A stretch of DNA of 64,000 bases. Source: JAFCUW01 sp049898325 (lineage in GTDB: Bacteria; Pseudomonadota; Gammaproteobacteria; Burkholderiales; Burkholderiaceae_D). The stretch spans positions 310,001-374,000 of the forward strand of contig NZ_JAFCXL010000002.1 of the NCBI RefSeq assembly GCF_049898325.1. The letters are read 5' to 3'. Of the stretch, positions 35,646 to 44,729 are shown one piece after another. The notes below the pieces were generated by a model, which saw only the letters and a program-made list of their open reading frames with translations, had not been told where the DNA came from and did not search any database. Within the stretch, counting starts at the first letter, position 1; each line of letters starts with the position of its first letter. A program made the translations under genes and the position numbers.

Positions 35646-36530
35646 ATGATCAAGGGCAGCATAGTAGCAATCGTCACTCCAATGCACGAAGATGGCAGTC
35701 TCGACCTGCCTGCGCTGCGTAAACTCATCGACTGGCACTGCGCCGAAGGCACGGACGGCATCGTCATCGTCGGCACCACGGGCGAATCGGCGACCGTCAA
35801 TGTCGACGAGCACTGCGCGCTGATCAAGCTGGCCGTCGAGCACGCGGCCGGTCGCATGCCAATCATCGCCGGCACGGGTGGCAACTCGACGGAAGAGTCG
35901 ATCACGCTCACGCGCTTCGCCAAGCAGGCCGGCGCCGACGCCGCCCTGGTGGTGGTGCCGTATTACAATCGCCCCACCCAGGAAGGCATGTACCGCCATT
36001 TCAAGGCGATTGCCGAAGCGGTCGATCTGCCCATCATCCTGTACAACGTGCCGGGCCGCACGGTGGCCGACATGAACAACGACACGGTGCTGCGCCTGGC
36101 CGCGATTCCAAACATCGTCGGCCTGAAAGACGCCACCGGCAACATTGGCCGCGGCGCCGAACTGCTCAAACTGGCGCCGAGCTCGTTTGCCGTGTATTCG
36201 GGCGACGATCCGACCGCCATCGCGCTGATGCTGCTCGGTGGTGCCGGCAATATTTCCGTCACCGCCAACGTGGCCCCGCGCGGCATGCACGAATTGTGCG
36301 TGGCGGCGATGGCCGGCGATATCGCCGGCGCCGTCGCCATCAACAATCGCCTCATGCCCCTGCACGCGAAACTGTTTGTCGAGCCGAACCCGGTGCCCGT
36401 CAAATGGGCGCTGGCAGAAATGGGCATGATGCCTGCTGGCCTGCGCTTGCCGCTGGCGCCCCTGGCCGAAGAATTCCACGCCACCGTCAGAGGCGCTTTG
36501 CGCGATGCCGGTGTGTTGCCGCCGACTTGA
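35646..36530 (+). CDS. dapA: 4-hydroxy-tetrahydrodipicolinate synthase
   Basis: 294 residues. Condenses pyruvate with aspartate semialdehyde, first step of the lysine/diaminopimelate branch. Motifs: IVIVGTTGESATVN, VVPYYNRPTQEGMYRHF (the proton-relay Tyr), LYNVPGRTV, the Schiff-base Lys in IVGLKDATGNIG, and YSGDDPTAIALMLLGGAGNISV. bamC (formerly dapX) follows 82 bp later, the conserved pairing. Confidence 0.97.
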   Translation: MIKGSIVAIVTPMHEDGSLDLPALRKLIDWHCAEGTDGIVIVGTTGESATVNVDEHCALIKLAVEHAAGRMPIIAGTGGNSTEESITLTRFAKQAGADAALVVVPYYNRPTQEGMYRHFKAIAEAVDLPIILYNVPGRTVADMNNDTVLRLAAIPNIVGLKDATGNIGRGAELLKLAPSSFAVYSGDDPTAIALMLLGGAGNISVTANVAPRGMHELCVAAMAGDIAGAVAINNRLMPLHAKLFVEPNPVPVKWALAEMGMMPAGLRLPLAPLAEEFHATVRGALRDAGVLPPT

Positions 36531-36612
36531 GTTTGCCCGCTTCGCTTTCGTCACCCCTTTATTCTGATTCCCGCTGTTTGGTCACTTATTTCAGCACTTA
36601 CTTCGTTACGAC

Positions 36613-37764
36613 ATGACAAAACGCACCATTATCGCCCCGGCCGCCAAGCAAGGTCTCGTCCTCTCCGCGCTGCTCGTCAGCCTGACCGGCTGCACCTTTG
36701 TCGGTTCGGTGTTCGAGTCGGACAAGCTCGACTATCGCGCCTCGAAGAAAGCGCCGCCGCTGGACATTCCGCCCGATCTGACCCAGATGCAGAAAGACAA
36801 CCGCTACGCCATCCCCGATGGCCGTGGCGTGGCCAGCGCATCGAGCTACCAGAAGGGCGCTGCGCCGGCCGGCATGCCGCAAGCGGGCGCCACCGAGACG
36901 GTGGGCCTGGCCAGCACGGCCGCGGTCAAGGTCGAGCGCAACGGCAACCAGCGCTGGCTGGTGGTCAAGCAGACGCCGGAGCAGTTGTGGCCGCAGCTCA
37001 AGCAGTTCTGGGCCGATTCCGGCTTCACCGTGGAAGAAGAATCCGCCACCACGGGCGTGATGGAAACGAACTGGGCGGAAAATCGCTCGAAGATTCCCCA
37101 GGACGTCCTGCGCCGCACGCTGGGCCGGGTGTTCGATTCGGCTTATTCGACGGGCGAACGCGACAAGTACCGCACCCGCCTCGAGCGCGCGGCCGACGGC
37201 AGCACCGAGATCTATATCAGCCACCGCGGCGCCGAAGAAGTGCTGACGGGCCCGTCCAAGGAAATCACCCAGTGGACGGCGCGGGCAAATGACCCGGGCC
37301 TGGAAGCGCAGTTCCTGGCCAAGCTGATGGCGCGCCTGGGCGGCGTCACCGACGTCAAGACCACCACCGCGCAAGTGCAGAACGCGCCCGTGCAGGCCAC
37401 CCATGCCAAACTGGTGGGCTCGACGGTCGAAGTCGACGAGGGTTTCGACCGCGCCTGGCGCCGCGTCGGCCTGGCGCTCGACCGCGTCGGCTTCACGGTG
37501 GAAGACCGCGATCGGGTCAATGGCGTGTATTTCGTGCGCTATGTCGATCCAGACCTGATCGGCAGCACGGGTTTCCTGAAGAAACTGTTCACCTTCGGCG
37601 CCGCCAGCGACAAGGAAAAAGAAGCCCAGCGCTATCGCATCGCCGTCAAATCGGCGCCGAACGCGACCGTCAGCACGGTGTCCGTGATGACCAACGACGG
37701 CAAGGCCGAAACGGGCCCGACCGGCACGAAGATCCTGCGCCTGCTCGGCGACGAACTGAAGTAA
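36613..37764 (+). CDS. bamC: Outer membrane assembly lipoprotein BamC
   Basis: 383 residues. Lipoprotein subunit of the BAM complex that inserts outer membrane proteins. Signal peptide with lipobox LVSLTGC, then the unstructured N-terminal stretch that binds BamD (LDYRASKKAPPLDIPPDLTQ) and two helix-grip domains (around RWLVVKQTPEQLWPQLKQFW and AWRRVGLALDRVGFTVEDRD). Placed after dapA as in other proteobacteria. A strong terminator follows. Confidence 0.94.
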   Translation: MTKRTIIAPAAKQGLVLSALLVSLTGCTFVGSVFESDKLDYRASKKAPPLDIPPDLTQMQKDNRYAIPDGRGVASASSYQKGAAPAGMPQAGATETVGLASTAAVKVERNGNQRWLVVKQTPEQLWPQLKQFWADSGFTVEEESATTGVMETNWAENRSKIPQDVLRRTLGRVFDSAYSTGERDKYRTRLERAADGSTEIYISHRGAEEVLTGPSKEITQWTARANDPGLEAQFLAKLMARLGGVTDVKTTTAQVQNAPVQATHAKLVGSTVEVDEGFDRAWRRVGLALDRVGFTVEDRDRVNGVYFVRYVDPDLIGSTGFLKKLFTFGAASDKEKEAQRYRIAVKSAPNATVSTVSVMTNDGKAETGPTGTKILRLLGDELK

Positions 37765-37780
37765 GCAGCCTTGCTGCAAC

Positions 37781-37812
37781 AAAAAAGCAGGCCTGCGGGC
37801 CTGCTTTTTTTC
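37781..37812 (+). terminator. Intrinsic terminator after bamC
   Basis: A perfect 13-bp stem (AAAAAAGCAGGCC / GGCCTGCTTTTTT) with loop TGCG and trailing T residues, 16 bp after the bamC stop. Confidence 0.9.
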
Positions 37813-37842
37813 GTCCGCACGCGCAGGGCAGGCGTGCAGGCG

Positions 37843-37867
37843 TAAAAAAACCGGCCATCAGGCCGGT
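37843..37867 (-). terminator. Intrinsic terminator, minus strand
   Basis: On the minus strand, ACCGGCC-TGAT-GGCCGGT followed by a run of seven T. It is the second of two tandem terminators downstream of the Ala-rich lipoprotein gene. Confidence 0.7.
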
Positions 37868-37928
37868 CAAGCAGTGCGCTACTTTCCCGGGCTGCGGGGC
37901 CCAGGCGCATTCATGAATGCGAAGAGAC

Positions 37929-37956
37929 AAAAAAACCGGCCCAAGGGCCGGTTTGA
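37929..37956 (-). terminator. Intrinsic terminator of the Ala-rich lipoprotein gene
   Basis: On the minus strand, AAACCGGCCC-TT-GGGCCGGTTT followed by further T, about 20 bp after the lipoprotein stop codon. Confidence 0.85.
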
Positions 37957-37973
37957 TTTGCCAAAGGCAAATA

Positions 37974-38225
37974 TTACTTAGCAGCGGCCGAAGCAGCGGT
38001 AGCAGCAGCCGAAGCGGCGGTGCTAGCAGCAGCGGTTGCGTCAGCAGCAGCCGAAGCGGCGACCGAAGCGGCAGCAGCGGCTTCAGCAGCAGGAGCTGGT
38101 GCAGCTGCTGGTGCAGGAGCGGCTTCAACGACTGGAGCTGGAGCAACAACAACTGGCTCTTCTTTTTTGCTGCAAGCAGCCAGAGCGATAGCCATCAGGG
38201 AGACGATCAGCAGGGATTTTTTCAT
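37974..38225 (-). CDS. Small alanine-rich lipoprotein
   Basis: 83 residues. A lipoprotein signal MKKSLLIVSLMAIALAAC is followed by a lysine/glutamate patch (SKKEEP), a Pro-Ala-Val stretch (VVVAPAPVVEAAPAPAAAP) and a low-complexity Ala/Ser/Thr tail that would form a long helix. It resembles abundant small periplasmic/outer-membrane lipoproteins of Oxalobacteraceae; function unknown, not Lpp (no terminal Lys-anchored coiled coil pattern beyond A-A-K). The GCA/GCC-rich repeats are prone to length change. Two terminators follow. Confidence 0.85.
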   Translation of the reverse strand: MKKSLLIVSLMAIALAACSKKEEPVVVAPAPVVEAAPAPAAAPAPAAEAAAAASVAASAAADATAAASTAASAAATAASAAAK

Positions 38226-38533
38226 GGGTTTTCCTTTAATTTTTCAAAAAGTAGAGACGACTGTTATTGCGATGAATAATTACCGGTAATTATCGCTCGT
38301 TAGGGAATTCGCGTTAGCTTTCGTACCTGTAATGGTGCCTGACAGACAACGGAAACTTCCTAACCCGATATTATAGCTAAATTTGGTGCTTCGCAATAGC
38401 GTAGCGATGCCTTTATGTAATTTTCCCGGGCGATAAGAGACTTCATTTTGTAACAATATGTTTACACCCGTATAAGGGCCATGCGCAATGGGTCCGGCTA
38501 CAGCGAAAATTCGGTCTTGAACGTGCTGCACAC
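38226..38533. other. 308-bp upstream region of the lipoprotein gene with perfect palindrome
   Basis: AT-rich for this chromosome. It contains a perfect 18-bp palindrome ATAATTACCGGTAATTAT at 38276-38293, about 50 bp before the lipoprotein start, which looks like a regulator site. No reading frame with coding character is seen. Confidence 0.5.
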
Positions 38534-39019
38534 TTACAATCCGGTCGCCGTGCCGGCCAGGGTGGGACGCGATTCCAGCCACAGGGCGGCGAAGCGCTGG
38601 GCGCTGATATCGACGGCGGCGGGGTCGTCGACACGCACTTCACCGCGCATGTGGTCGCAATGGAAACGCCGCACGATGTGTACGCCGTCGCCGATACAGA
38701 ATGAATCGGTCAGTATGCGCAAACCCGGCGGGGTGGCGCGGCAGGCGATGCGGTGGCCGAACTGGCGCAGCAGGAGCAGGAAGCGGGGGCAGTCGCGCTC
38801 GATGTGGGTGGTCTCGTGCAGGGCCAGTTCGATGCTGCCGCCCTTGCCCAGAAACCCGCGCAGGGCGGCGTCGACCCGGGCCTCGCCCAGCGGCAGCGCG
38901 GTGAAGTCGGGATCGAACAGTTGCAAGGTGCGCGTGGAAGCGCCGACGACGTCGAGGAAGGCGGCGCCGAAGCGGGCCCGCGTGTCGAACAGGGGGGATG
39001 CTGGTGGCGTCGCTTCCAC
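38534..39019 (-). CDS. Conserved protein of unknown function, cupin-linked
   Basis: 161 residues from GTG 39019, which has AGGAG 7 bp upstream and lies 11 bp after the cupin gene stop, so the pair is an operon. Features: LFDPDFTALPLGEARVDAAL, SIELALHETTHIERDCPRFL, and a terminal HCDHMRGEVRVDDPAAVD. The layout resembles the non-catalytic phospholipase-D-like DUF7931 group, but without the HKD residues; that assignment is tentative. Confidence 0.75.
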   Translation of the reverse strand: MEATPPASPLFDTRARFGAAFLDVVGASTRTLQLFDPDFTALPLGEARVDAALRGFLGKGGSIELALHETTHIERDCPRFLLLLRQFGHRIACRATPPGLRILTDSFCIGDGVHIVRRFHCDHMRGEVRVDDPAAVDISAQRFAALWLESRPTLAGTATGL

Positions 39020-39030
39020 GGCAGGTCTCC

Positions 39031-40152
39031 TTAGCCCAGCACCAGCCAGCCGTCCTGGTACCAGGTGTAGAGCGCTTCGACGACATCGTCGGAGGCGCCC
39101 GCCAGCGCGGCGCCGTCCAGCGCGCGCTCATTGGCCAGCGCTTCGAGTACCCGCTTGTCGTTGCGGCCGACGGCAAACGACTCGCCGTTGATGAACACGT
39201 GTTTGCCGCGGTACAGCATCTGGCTTTTCAGCGACAGGGCCACGCCCCGCTTGGCAATGGTGTCGATGAAGCGGCCCATGGTCAGCGGTTTTGCCGGTCC
39301 CGTGAAGAACACATTGTGCTTCGGCTCCGACAGGTATTCGCCGACGAAGATGGTGATGTCTTCTTCGTCGAAGCGGACCTTGTTCATCTCTTCGGTGATG
39401 GTGGCGAGCATGTGGCGGGGAATTTCCGCCGGCTTGCTCGACAGTTCGAGCGCGGGATCGGCGTAGCGGCCCGGCAGGTCGATCGAGTCGGCCATGAACT
39501 GCAGGAAGGCCTCGCCCAGTTCCTGGTAGGACGGCGTACGAAAACCGATCGAATAGGTCATGCAGTCGCCGACGGCGACGCCGTCGTGGGCGTAGTGGGG
39601 CGGCAGGTACAGCATGTCGCCCGCTTCAAGCACGAATTCTTCGTCGGCCTCGAAGTTTTGCAAAATCTTCAGAGGCATGCCTTCCACCAGCGACAAGTCT
39701 TTCTGCGCCGAAATGCGCCAGCGCCGCGTGCCTTGCGCTTGCAGCAGGAACACATCGTAGCTGTCGAAATGGGGGCCGACCCCACCGCCGTCGGTGGCGA
39801 AGCTGATCATCAGGTCGTCCAGGCGGGCATCGGGAATGAAGCGGAACTGGCGCAGCAAGGCATCGGCCTTGGCATCGACCAGGTTGACGCCCTGCACCAG
39901 CATGGTCCAGCCAGCCTGGCTGCGGGCCGGCAGTTGCGCCAGCGGGCCGTGCTGCATGTTCCACTGGCCGTCGGTGTTGGTGATCAGGCGCGATTCGACG
40001 AAATTTTCAGCCGCCATCCGGGTGAGCGCGTCGAAACCGACCAGCGGCTTCATGCCTGGCACAGCCTGGCGGATCAGCAGCGGTTTTTTATGCCAGTAGT
40101 CGCGCAGGAACTGGGCCGGCGTCAGGTCGCCGAGAAGGGGAAGTTTTTTCAT
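39031..40152 (-). CDS. roxA: JmjC/cupin ribosomal protein oxygenase (RoxA/YcfD type)
   Basis: 373 residues. Fe(II)/2-oxoglutarate oxygenase that in E. coli hydroxylates an arginine of ribosomal protein uL16. The JmjC facial triad is present: GPHFDSYDVFLLQ (His and Asp) and YLPPHYAHDGVAVG (His). The N-terminal FLRDYWHKKPLLIRQA is characteristic of the family, as is the C-terminal winged-helix region. Divergent from slyD. Confidence 0.9.
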   Translation of the reverse strand: MKKLPLLGDLTPAQFLRDYWHKKPLLIRQAVPGMKPLVGFDALTRMAAENFVESRLITNTDGQWNMQHGPLAQLPARSQAGWTMLVQGVNLVDAKADALLRQFRFIPDARLDDLMISFATDGGGVGPHFDSYDVFLLQAQGTRRWRISAQKDLSLVEGMPLKILQNFEADEEFVLEAGDMLYLPPHYAHDGVAVGDCMTYSIGFRTPSYQELGEAFLQFMADSIDLPGRYADPALELSSKPAEIPRHMLATITEEMNKVRFDEEDITIFVGEYLSEPKHNVFFTGPAKPLTMGRFIDTIAKRGVALSLKSQMLYRGKHVFINGESFAVGRNDKRVLEALANERALDGAALAGASDDVVEALYTWYQDGWLVLG

Positions 40153-40234
40153 GCGCCATTATAACCGCGCAGTATGGCCGAACCGGTGGGCGAGGGTATA
40201 ATCTGCGTGCTCAAAACATAGAAAGGGTAGCACG

Positions 40235-40783
40235 ATGAAGATTGGCAAAAACACCGTCGTCACGGTCAAATACAAACTGTCTGACGCACAGAACAACCTG
40301 ATCGAAGACGGCAATCAGCCCATGGTCTACCTGCACGGCGGCTACGAAAACACGCTGCCGAAAATCGAAGAAGAACTCGACGGCAAGGAACTCGGCTACG
40401 CCGCCACCATCCAGGTCGAACCGGACGACGCCTTCGGCGACTACGATCCGGCGCTGGTCAAGGTCGAACCGCGCGATCGCTTGCCGGAACCACTGGAAGT
40501 GGGCATGCAGTTCGAAGGCATGCCCGACGGCTCGGAAGGCGACGATGAAGCGTTGATCTTTACCGTCACCGACATCGCCGACGACAAGGTTGTACTCGAC
40601 GGCAATCACCCGCTGGCCGGCATGGCCCTGCGCTTTGAACTGGAAGTGGTCGACGTGCGCGCAGCGAGCGACGAAGAAATCCAGCACGAACACGTGCACG
40701 GCGCCCATGGCCACCACCACGGCCATGACGACGGCGACGACGACAGCGCCGGCGACGAGTTCCGCTCGCATCCGGTGCATTAA
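40235..40783 (+). CDS. slyD: FKBP-type peptidyl-prolyl isomerase SlyD
   Basis: 182 residues. FKBP domain with inserted IF chaperone domain (TVVTVKYKLSDAQNNLIEDG, VYLHGGYENTLPKIEEELDG, PDDAFGDYDPALVKVEPRD, GNHPLAGMALRFELEVVDV) and a C-terminal histidine-rich metal-binding tail (HEHVHGAHGHHHGH) used in nickel handling. TATAAT at 40197-40202 is a good -10. Divergent from the roxA-type gene. A strong terminator follows. Confidence 0.96.
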   Translation: MKIGKNTVVTVKYKLSDAQNNLIEDGNQPMVYLHGGYENTLPKIEEELDGKELGYAATIQVEPDDAFGDYDPALVKVEPRDRLPEPLEVGMQFEGMPDGSEGDDEALIFTVTDIADDKVVLDGNHPLAGMALRFELEVVDVRAASDEEIQHEHVHGAHGHHHGHDDGDDDSAGDEFRSHPVH

Positions 40784-40812
40784 ACCGCACAACAGGCTGG
40801 CCTTGTAACATG

Positions 40813-40851
40813 AAAAAGGGGGCGGACACCAGGTGTTCGCCCCCTTTTTTT
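40813..40851. terminator. Bidirectional terminator between slyD and the mutS-linked gene
   Basis: GAAAAAGGGGGCGGACACC paired with GGTGTTCGCCCCCTTTTTT (one G-T pair), with A and T runs on both sides, placed between two convergent genes. Confidence 0.85.
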
Positions 40852-40865
40852 CAGCCCTGCGGGCA

Positions 40866-41864
40866 CTATTTCTCGTCCGCCGCCCCCTGCAGGGTGAACA
40901 GGCGCGCCGTCCCCGGGGCCACCGTCACCTCGACCGCCTGCGCCCCCAGGCTCAGGTGGCCCAGGTTGCCGCGCCACTCGATGGCGGGCACCGCCTTCGG
41001 CGCGGCCAGGTCGGTATCGACCAGCAGCACCTTGCCCTCGTACTTGGCCGCCAGCGTGGCGATTTGCCGGCGCGGCACGTCGAAGCCGTCGGCCTTGCTG
41101 CTGGCCCGGTCGAGCAGGGCGCGCAGCCCCGTGCGCTGCGCCAGCGCCTTGACGTCGCCTTCCGAAAACAGCACCACCGCTTGCAGCTTTTCCCGCTTGG
41201 CCATGGCGAACAGGCGGTTGAGCCAGAAGCGGTTGGCCACCAGGCGGTCCTCGAACTCGCTGTTGCGGCCCGCCTCGGGGCGGAAGTGGTTGTTGTTGGC
41301 GGGCAGATTGACGGTGGCGTACAGCACGTCGCCCACCTGCCAGTGGGCATTTTCAGCGTAGCTGCGAAACTTGGCACTGCTCGACAGGCGCGTCACGGGC
41401 AGCTTGCGCACGCCCAGCGACAGCGGCTCGCCGAAAAACAGTTCGCGCAGGCGGTTCAGGCGATCGATGGCCACCGAGCGGCCGGCCGAGTTCTTGCATT
41501 CGCTCCAGTCGGTGCTTGAGGGCAGCACGATTACGGGGCGCCTGGCGTCATCGAGCAGCTCGCGTCGCCGCGCATACAGGCGATCGCTGCAGGGCTCGTT
41601 GACGCCCTTGATGCCGGTGACGACGACAAACGCCAGCGCCGCCTCGCTTTCGTCGGCCAGCGCCTGCTTCAGGCGCGCTTCGCCGCCGCCGGCCGATTCA
41701 TCGGCATGAAAGCTGTGGCCGATGATGCCGAACTGGTGGCGCGCGGGATCGACCTTGGCGGCGCTGGCCGCCTTGCGGGGCGCGCCCTGGGCCGTCGCCA
41801 TCGCCGGCACTGCCACCGCCAGCACCGCCAGCGCCGTCGCCGCACCGAGCGCGAGGCGGCGCAT
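40866..41864 (-). CDS. Exported protein of unknown function, translationally coupled to mutS
   Basis: 332 residues with a signal peptide (LGAATALAVLAVAVPAMATA). The segment order HQFGIIGHSFHADES, FVVVTGIKGVNEPCSDRLY, VIVLPSSTDWSECKNSAGRS, and a late EWRGNLGHLSLG is reminiscent of calcineurin-like metallophosphoesterases, but the usual metal ligands (DxH, GDxxD, GNHD) are mostly missing; this is inference. Two cysteines may form a disulfide. Its ATG overlaps the mutS stop by one base (TGATG), so it is translated from the mutS message, unexpected for an exported protein. Confidence 0.75.
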   Translation of the reverse strand: MRRLALGAATALAVLAVAVPAMATAQGAPRKAASAAKVDPARHQFGIIGHSFHADESAGGGEARLKQALADESEAALAFVVVTGIKGVNEPCSDRLYARRRELLDDARRPVIVLPSSTDWSECKNSAGRSVAIDRLNRLRELFFGEPLSLGVRKLPVTRLSSSAKFRSYAENAHWQVGDVLYATVNLPANNNHFRPEAGRNSEFEDRLVANRFWLNRLFAMAKREKLQAVVLFSEGDVKALAQRTGLRALLDRASSKADGFDVPRRQIATLAAKYEGKVLLVDTDLAAPKAVPAIEWRGNLGHLSLGAQAVEVTVAPGTARLFTLQGAADEK

Positions 41865-44557
41865 CAGGCGGCCAGGCGCTTTAACTGGTACAACTGCTCG
41901 AGCGCCTCGCGCGGGCTCATGGCGTCCGGGTCGAGCGCGTCGAGCGCGGCGCGCAGGGCCTGGTGGCCGGCCCGGTCGGCGTCGTCATTGTCGTCGTCGC
42001 CGTCATGGCCGATGGCGTCGTCGGCGGCGTCCGGCTCGACGCAGGGCAGGGCGAACAGGTCGAGCTGGGCGGTGCTGTCGAGCGCCTGCGATTCGAGCCG
42101 CGCCAGGTGCTTGCGGGCGGCCTTGATGACGGCGGGCGGCACCCCGGCCAGCTGCGCCACCTGCAGGCCGTAGCTTTGCGACGCCGGCCCGGCCTGCACC
42201 GCGTGCAGGAATACGATGCTGTCCTTGTGCTCGACCGCCGACAGGTGCACATTGGCGGCGCTGGGATGGCTTTCGGGCAGCTGGGTCAATTCAAAATAAT
42301 GGGTGGCGAACAGGGTGAAACTGCGGCTGACGTCGATCAGGTGGCGGGCGATCGCCCACGCCAGCGCCAGGCCGTCGAAGGTCGAGGTGCCGCGCCCCAC
42401 TTCGTCCATCAGCACCAGCGAGCTGGCGGTGGCGCCGTTGAGGATGGCGGCCGATTCCGTCATCTCCACCATGAAGGTCGAGCGCCCGCCGGCCAGGTCG
42501 TCGGTGGCGCCGATGCGGGTAAAGATGCGGTCGATGGGGCCAATGGTGGCGGCCACCGCCGGCACGTAGCTGCCGACGTAGGCGAGCAGGGTGATCAGGG
42601 CGACCTGGCGCATGTAGGTCGATTTACCGCCCATGTTGGGGCCGGTGATGAGCAGCAGGCGGCGCTCGTCGGAAAAGCCGCAGTCGTTGGCGATGAAGCG
42701 TTCGATCTGCGCTTCGACGACGGGGTGGCGGCCCTCGCGGATGTCCAGGCAGGGCTCGGCCACCAGCTGGGGCGCGCACCAGTTGCGCTCGAGCGCGTGG
42801 GCGGTCAGGGCGGTGAGGGTGTCGAGCTGCGCCAGCGCCCCGGCGATGTGCTGCAGGAGGGTGATGTGGGGCGCCAGGTCGGCCAGCAGCAGCTCGTACA
42901 GGGCCTTTTCGCGCACCAGCGCCTTGTCCTGCGCCGACAGGGCCTTGTCCTCGAACAGCTTGAGTTCGGGGGTGATGTAGCGCTCGGCGTTTTTCAGGGT
43001 CTGACGCCGGCGGTAATCGTCGGGCACCTTGTCGGTCTGGCCGTGCGTGACCTCGATATAAAAGCCGTGCACGCGGTTGTATTCGACGCGCAGGTTGGCG
43101 ATGCCGGTGCGGGCGCGCTCGCGCGTTTCCAGGTCGACCAGATAGGCGCCGGCGTTGTCGGACAGGCCGCGCAGTTCATCGAGTTCGGCGTCGAAGCCGG
43201 GCGCAAAGACGCCGCCGTCGCGCACCATCGCCGCCGGCTCTTCGGCCACCGCGCGCGTGAGCAGGTCGAGACAGGCGGTGGGGGTGGCCAGCGCCGCGTG
43301 GATGGTGCACAGCAGGTCGGGCGTGCCGGCGACAAAACTGTGTTCGACGTGCTGGCGCAGCGCGGGCAGCTGGCGCAGGCCGTCGCGCAGGCTGGCCAGG
43401 TCGCGCGGGCGGGCGCTGAGCAGGGCCACGCGGGTGGTGATGCGTTCGATGTCGGGCACCTTGGCCAGCGTGCTGGCGAGCGCCGCGCTGGTGTCGCTCG
43501 CGGCCAGCGCCGCGATCGCCTGGTGGCGCGCACGCGCCACCGCCTGGTCGCGCCGCGCGTGGTGCAGCCAGTGGCGCAGCATGCGCGAACCCATCGCCGT
43601 GCGGCAGTGGTCGAGCAGGGAAAACAGGGTGGGCGCTTCCTGGCCGCGGATGGTCTCGGTCAGCTCGAGGTTGCGGCGGGTGGCGGCGTCGAGGCCGATG
43701 AATTCGTGTTCGGTCTCGCGCGTGAGGCTTTTCACGTGCTGCAGGCCGCGCCCCTGGGTCGCTTGCGCGTAGCGCAGCAAGGCGCCGGCGGCGCCGAAGG
43801 CGGCGCCCATGCCATCGGCGCCGAAGCCGGTGAGGGTGGCGACATTGAGCTGTTCGAGCAGGGCGCGGTGGCCGCCGACGACGTCGAAATGCCAGGCGGG
43901 GACGGTTTGCGTGTGGCCGGAAAACGCGCCGTCGTCAAACAGGTCGGCGCCGTCGCCGTACAGGATTTCGGCCGGCACGATGCGTTCGAGTTCCTGCTGC
44001 AAGCGCGCGCCGACGGTGCGGGCGTCGCCGGAAAACTCCATCAATTTGAGCACGCCCGAGGCCAGCGACAGCCAGGCCAGGCCGGTGGTGGCCACTTTGC
44101 GCTGGCTGATCACGCACACCGCCAGCAAGGGCCGTTCGGCCTTCTCCGGCAGCAGGTCGGTATCGGTCAGGGTGCCGGGCGTGACCACCCGCACCACCTT
44201 GCGCTCGACCGGACCCTTGCTGGTGGCGGGGTCGCCGATCTGTTCGCAGATGGCGCACGACTCACCGAGCTTGACCAGCTTGGCCAGGTAGGGATCGAGC
44301 GCGTGGAAGGGCACCCCGCACATGCGGATGGGCGCGCCGTTCGAGTTGCCGCGGCTGGTGAGCGTGATGCCGAGAATGCGCGCGGCTTTTTCAGCGTCGT
44401 CGTGAAACAGCTCGTAGAAATCGCCCATGCGATAAAACAGCAACATGGTCGGATAGTCCGCTTTGAGGCGCTGGTATTGGGCCATCATGGGCGTGACTTT
44501 TTCGGCGGCGCCCAGCTTGGCGGCGGCCTGGTTGATTTCGGTGGGAGCGGTGGTCAT
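41864..44557 (-). CDS. mutS: DNA mismatch repair protein MutS
   Basis: 897 residues. Mismatch recognition ATPase. The N-terminal mismatch-binding motif is MLLFYRMGDFYELFHDDAEK (Phe and Glu of the F-x-E motif). Later come the lever/clamp domains and the ABC-type ATPase with Walker A TGPNMGGKSTYMRQ, signature STFMVEMTE, and Walker B LVLMDEVGRGTSTFDG. The start at 44557 gives the family start; an upstream in-frame extension (MPGSAAWLRIPTYSS) is not MutS-like. An unusually Asp-rich insert (DAADDAIGHDGDDDNDDAD) precedes the C-terminal tetramerisation tail. Confidence 0.97.
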   Translation of the reverse strand: MTTAPTEINQAAAKLGAAEKVTPMMAQYQRLKADYPTMLLFYRMGDFYELFHDDAEKAARILGITLTSRGNSNGAPIRMCGVPFHALDPYLAKLVKLGESCAICEQIGDPATSKGPVERKVVRVVTPGTLTDTDLLPEKAERPLLAVCVISQRKVATTGLAWLSLASGVLKLMEFSGDARTVGARLQQELERIVPAEILYGDGADLFDDGAFSGHTQTVPAWHFDVVGGHRALLEQLNVATLTGFGADGMGAAFGAAGALLRYAQATQGRGLQHVKSLTRETEHEFIGLDAATRRNLELTETIRGQEAPTLFSLLDHCRTAMGSRMLRHWLHHARRDQAVARARHQAIAALAASDTSAALASTLAKVPDIERITTRVALLSARPRDLASLRDGLRQLPALRQHVEHSFVAGTPDLLCTIHAALATPTACLDLLTRAVAEEPAAMVRDGGVFAPGFDAELDELRGLSDNAGAYLVDLETRERARTGIANLRVEYNRVHGFYIEVTHGQTDKVPDDYRRRQTLKNAERYITPELKLFEDKALSAQDKALVREKALYELLLADLAPHITLLQHIAGALAQLDTLTALTAHALERNWCAPQLVAEPCLDIREGRHPVVEAQIERFIANDCGFSDERRLLLITGPNMGGKSTYMRQVALITLLAYVGSYVPAVAATIGPIDRIFTRIGATDDLAGGRSTFMVEMTESAAILNGATASSLVLMDEVGRGTSTFDGLALAWAIARHLIDVSRSFTLFATHYFELTQLPESHPSAANVHLSAVEHKDSIVFLHAVQAGPASQSYGLQVAQLAGVPPAVIKAARKHLARLESQALDSTAQLDLFALPCVEPDAADDAIGHDGDDDNDDADRAGHQALRAALDALDPDAMSPREALEQLYQLKRLAA

Positions 44558-44694
44558 CGATGAGTATGTGGGAATGCGCAGCCACGCGGCTGATCCCGGC
44601 ATTTTACCGTGGATGGGCGAGGGTGCCGTCCACTTTCAGCGCGACAGGGCGCGGCGCCACCGCGCCAGCGCGCACCAGACACGGCGCCTTTGGT

Positions 44695-44700
44695 TAGAAT
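44695..44700 (+). promoter_or_regulatory. Candidate -10 element of the H-NS-like gene
   Basis: TAGAAT, 29 bp before the ATG at 44730, in the 172-bp divergent gap between mutS and the H-NS-like gene. Confidence 0.4.
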
Positions 44701-44729
44701 GGTGGTTCATCATCGAACCGAAGGTCGCA

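Noticed and set aside
37974..38225. Alanine-codon repeats of the small lipoprotein gene as a mobile or regulatory repeat
   Set aside because: The repeats are in frame and explained by the low-complexity protein tail; signal peptide, lipobox and terminators support a real gene.
41963..44563. 866-codon open frame antisense to mutS
   Set aside because: Typical shadow frame of a GC-rich gene: Gly/Val/Arg/His-rich, no domains, no ribosome site, and mutS on the other strand is complete.
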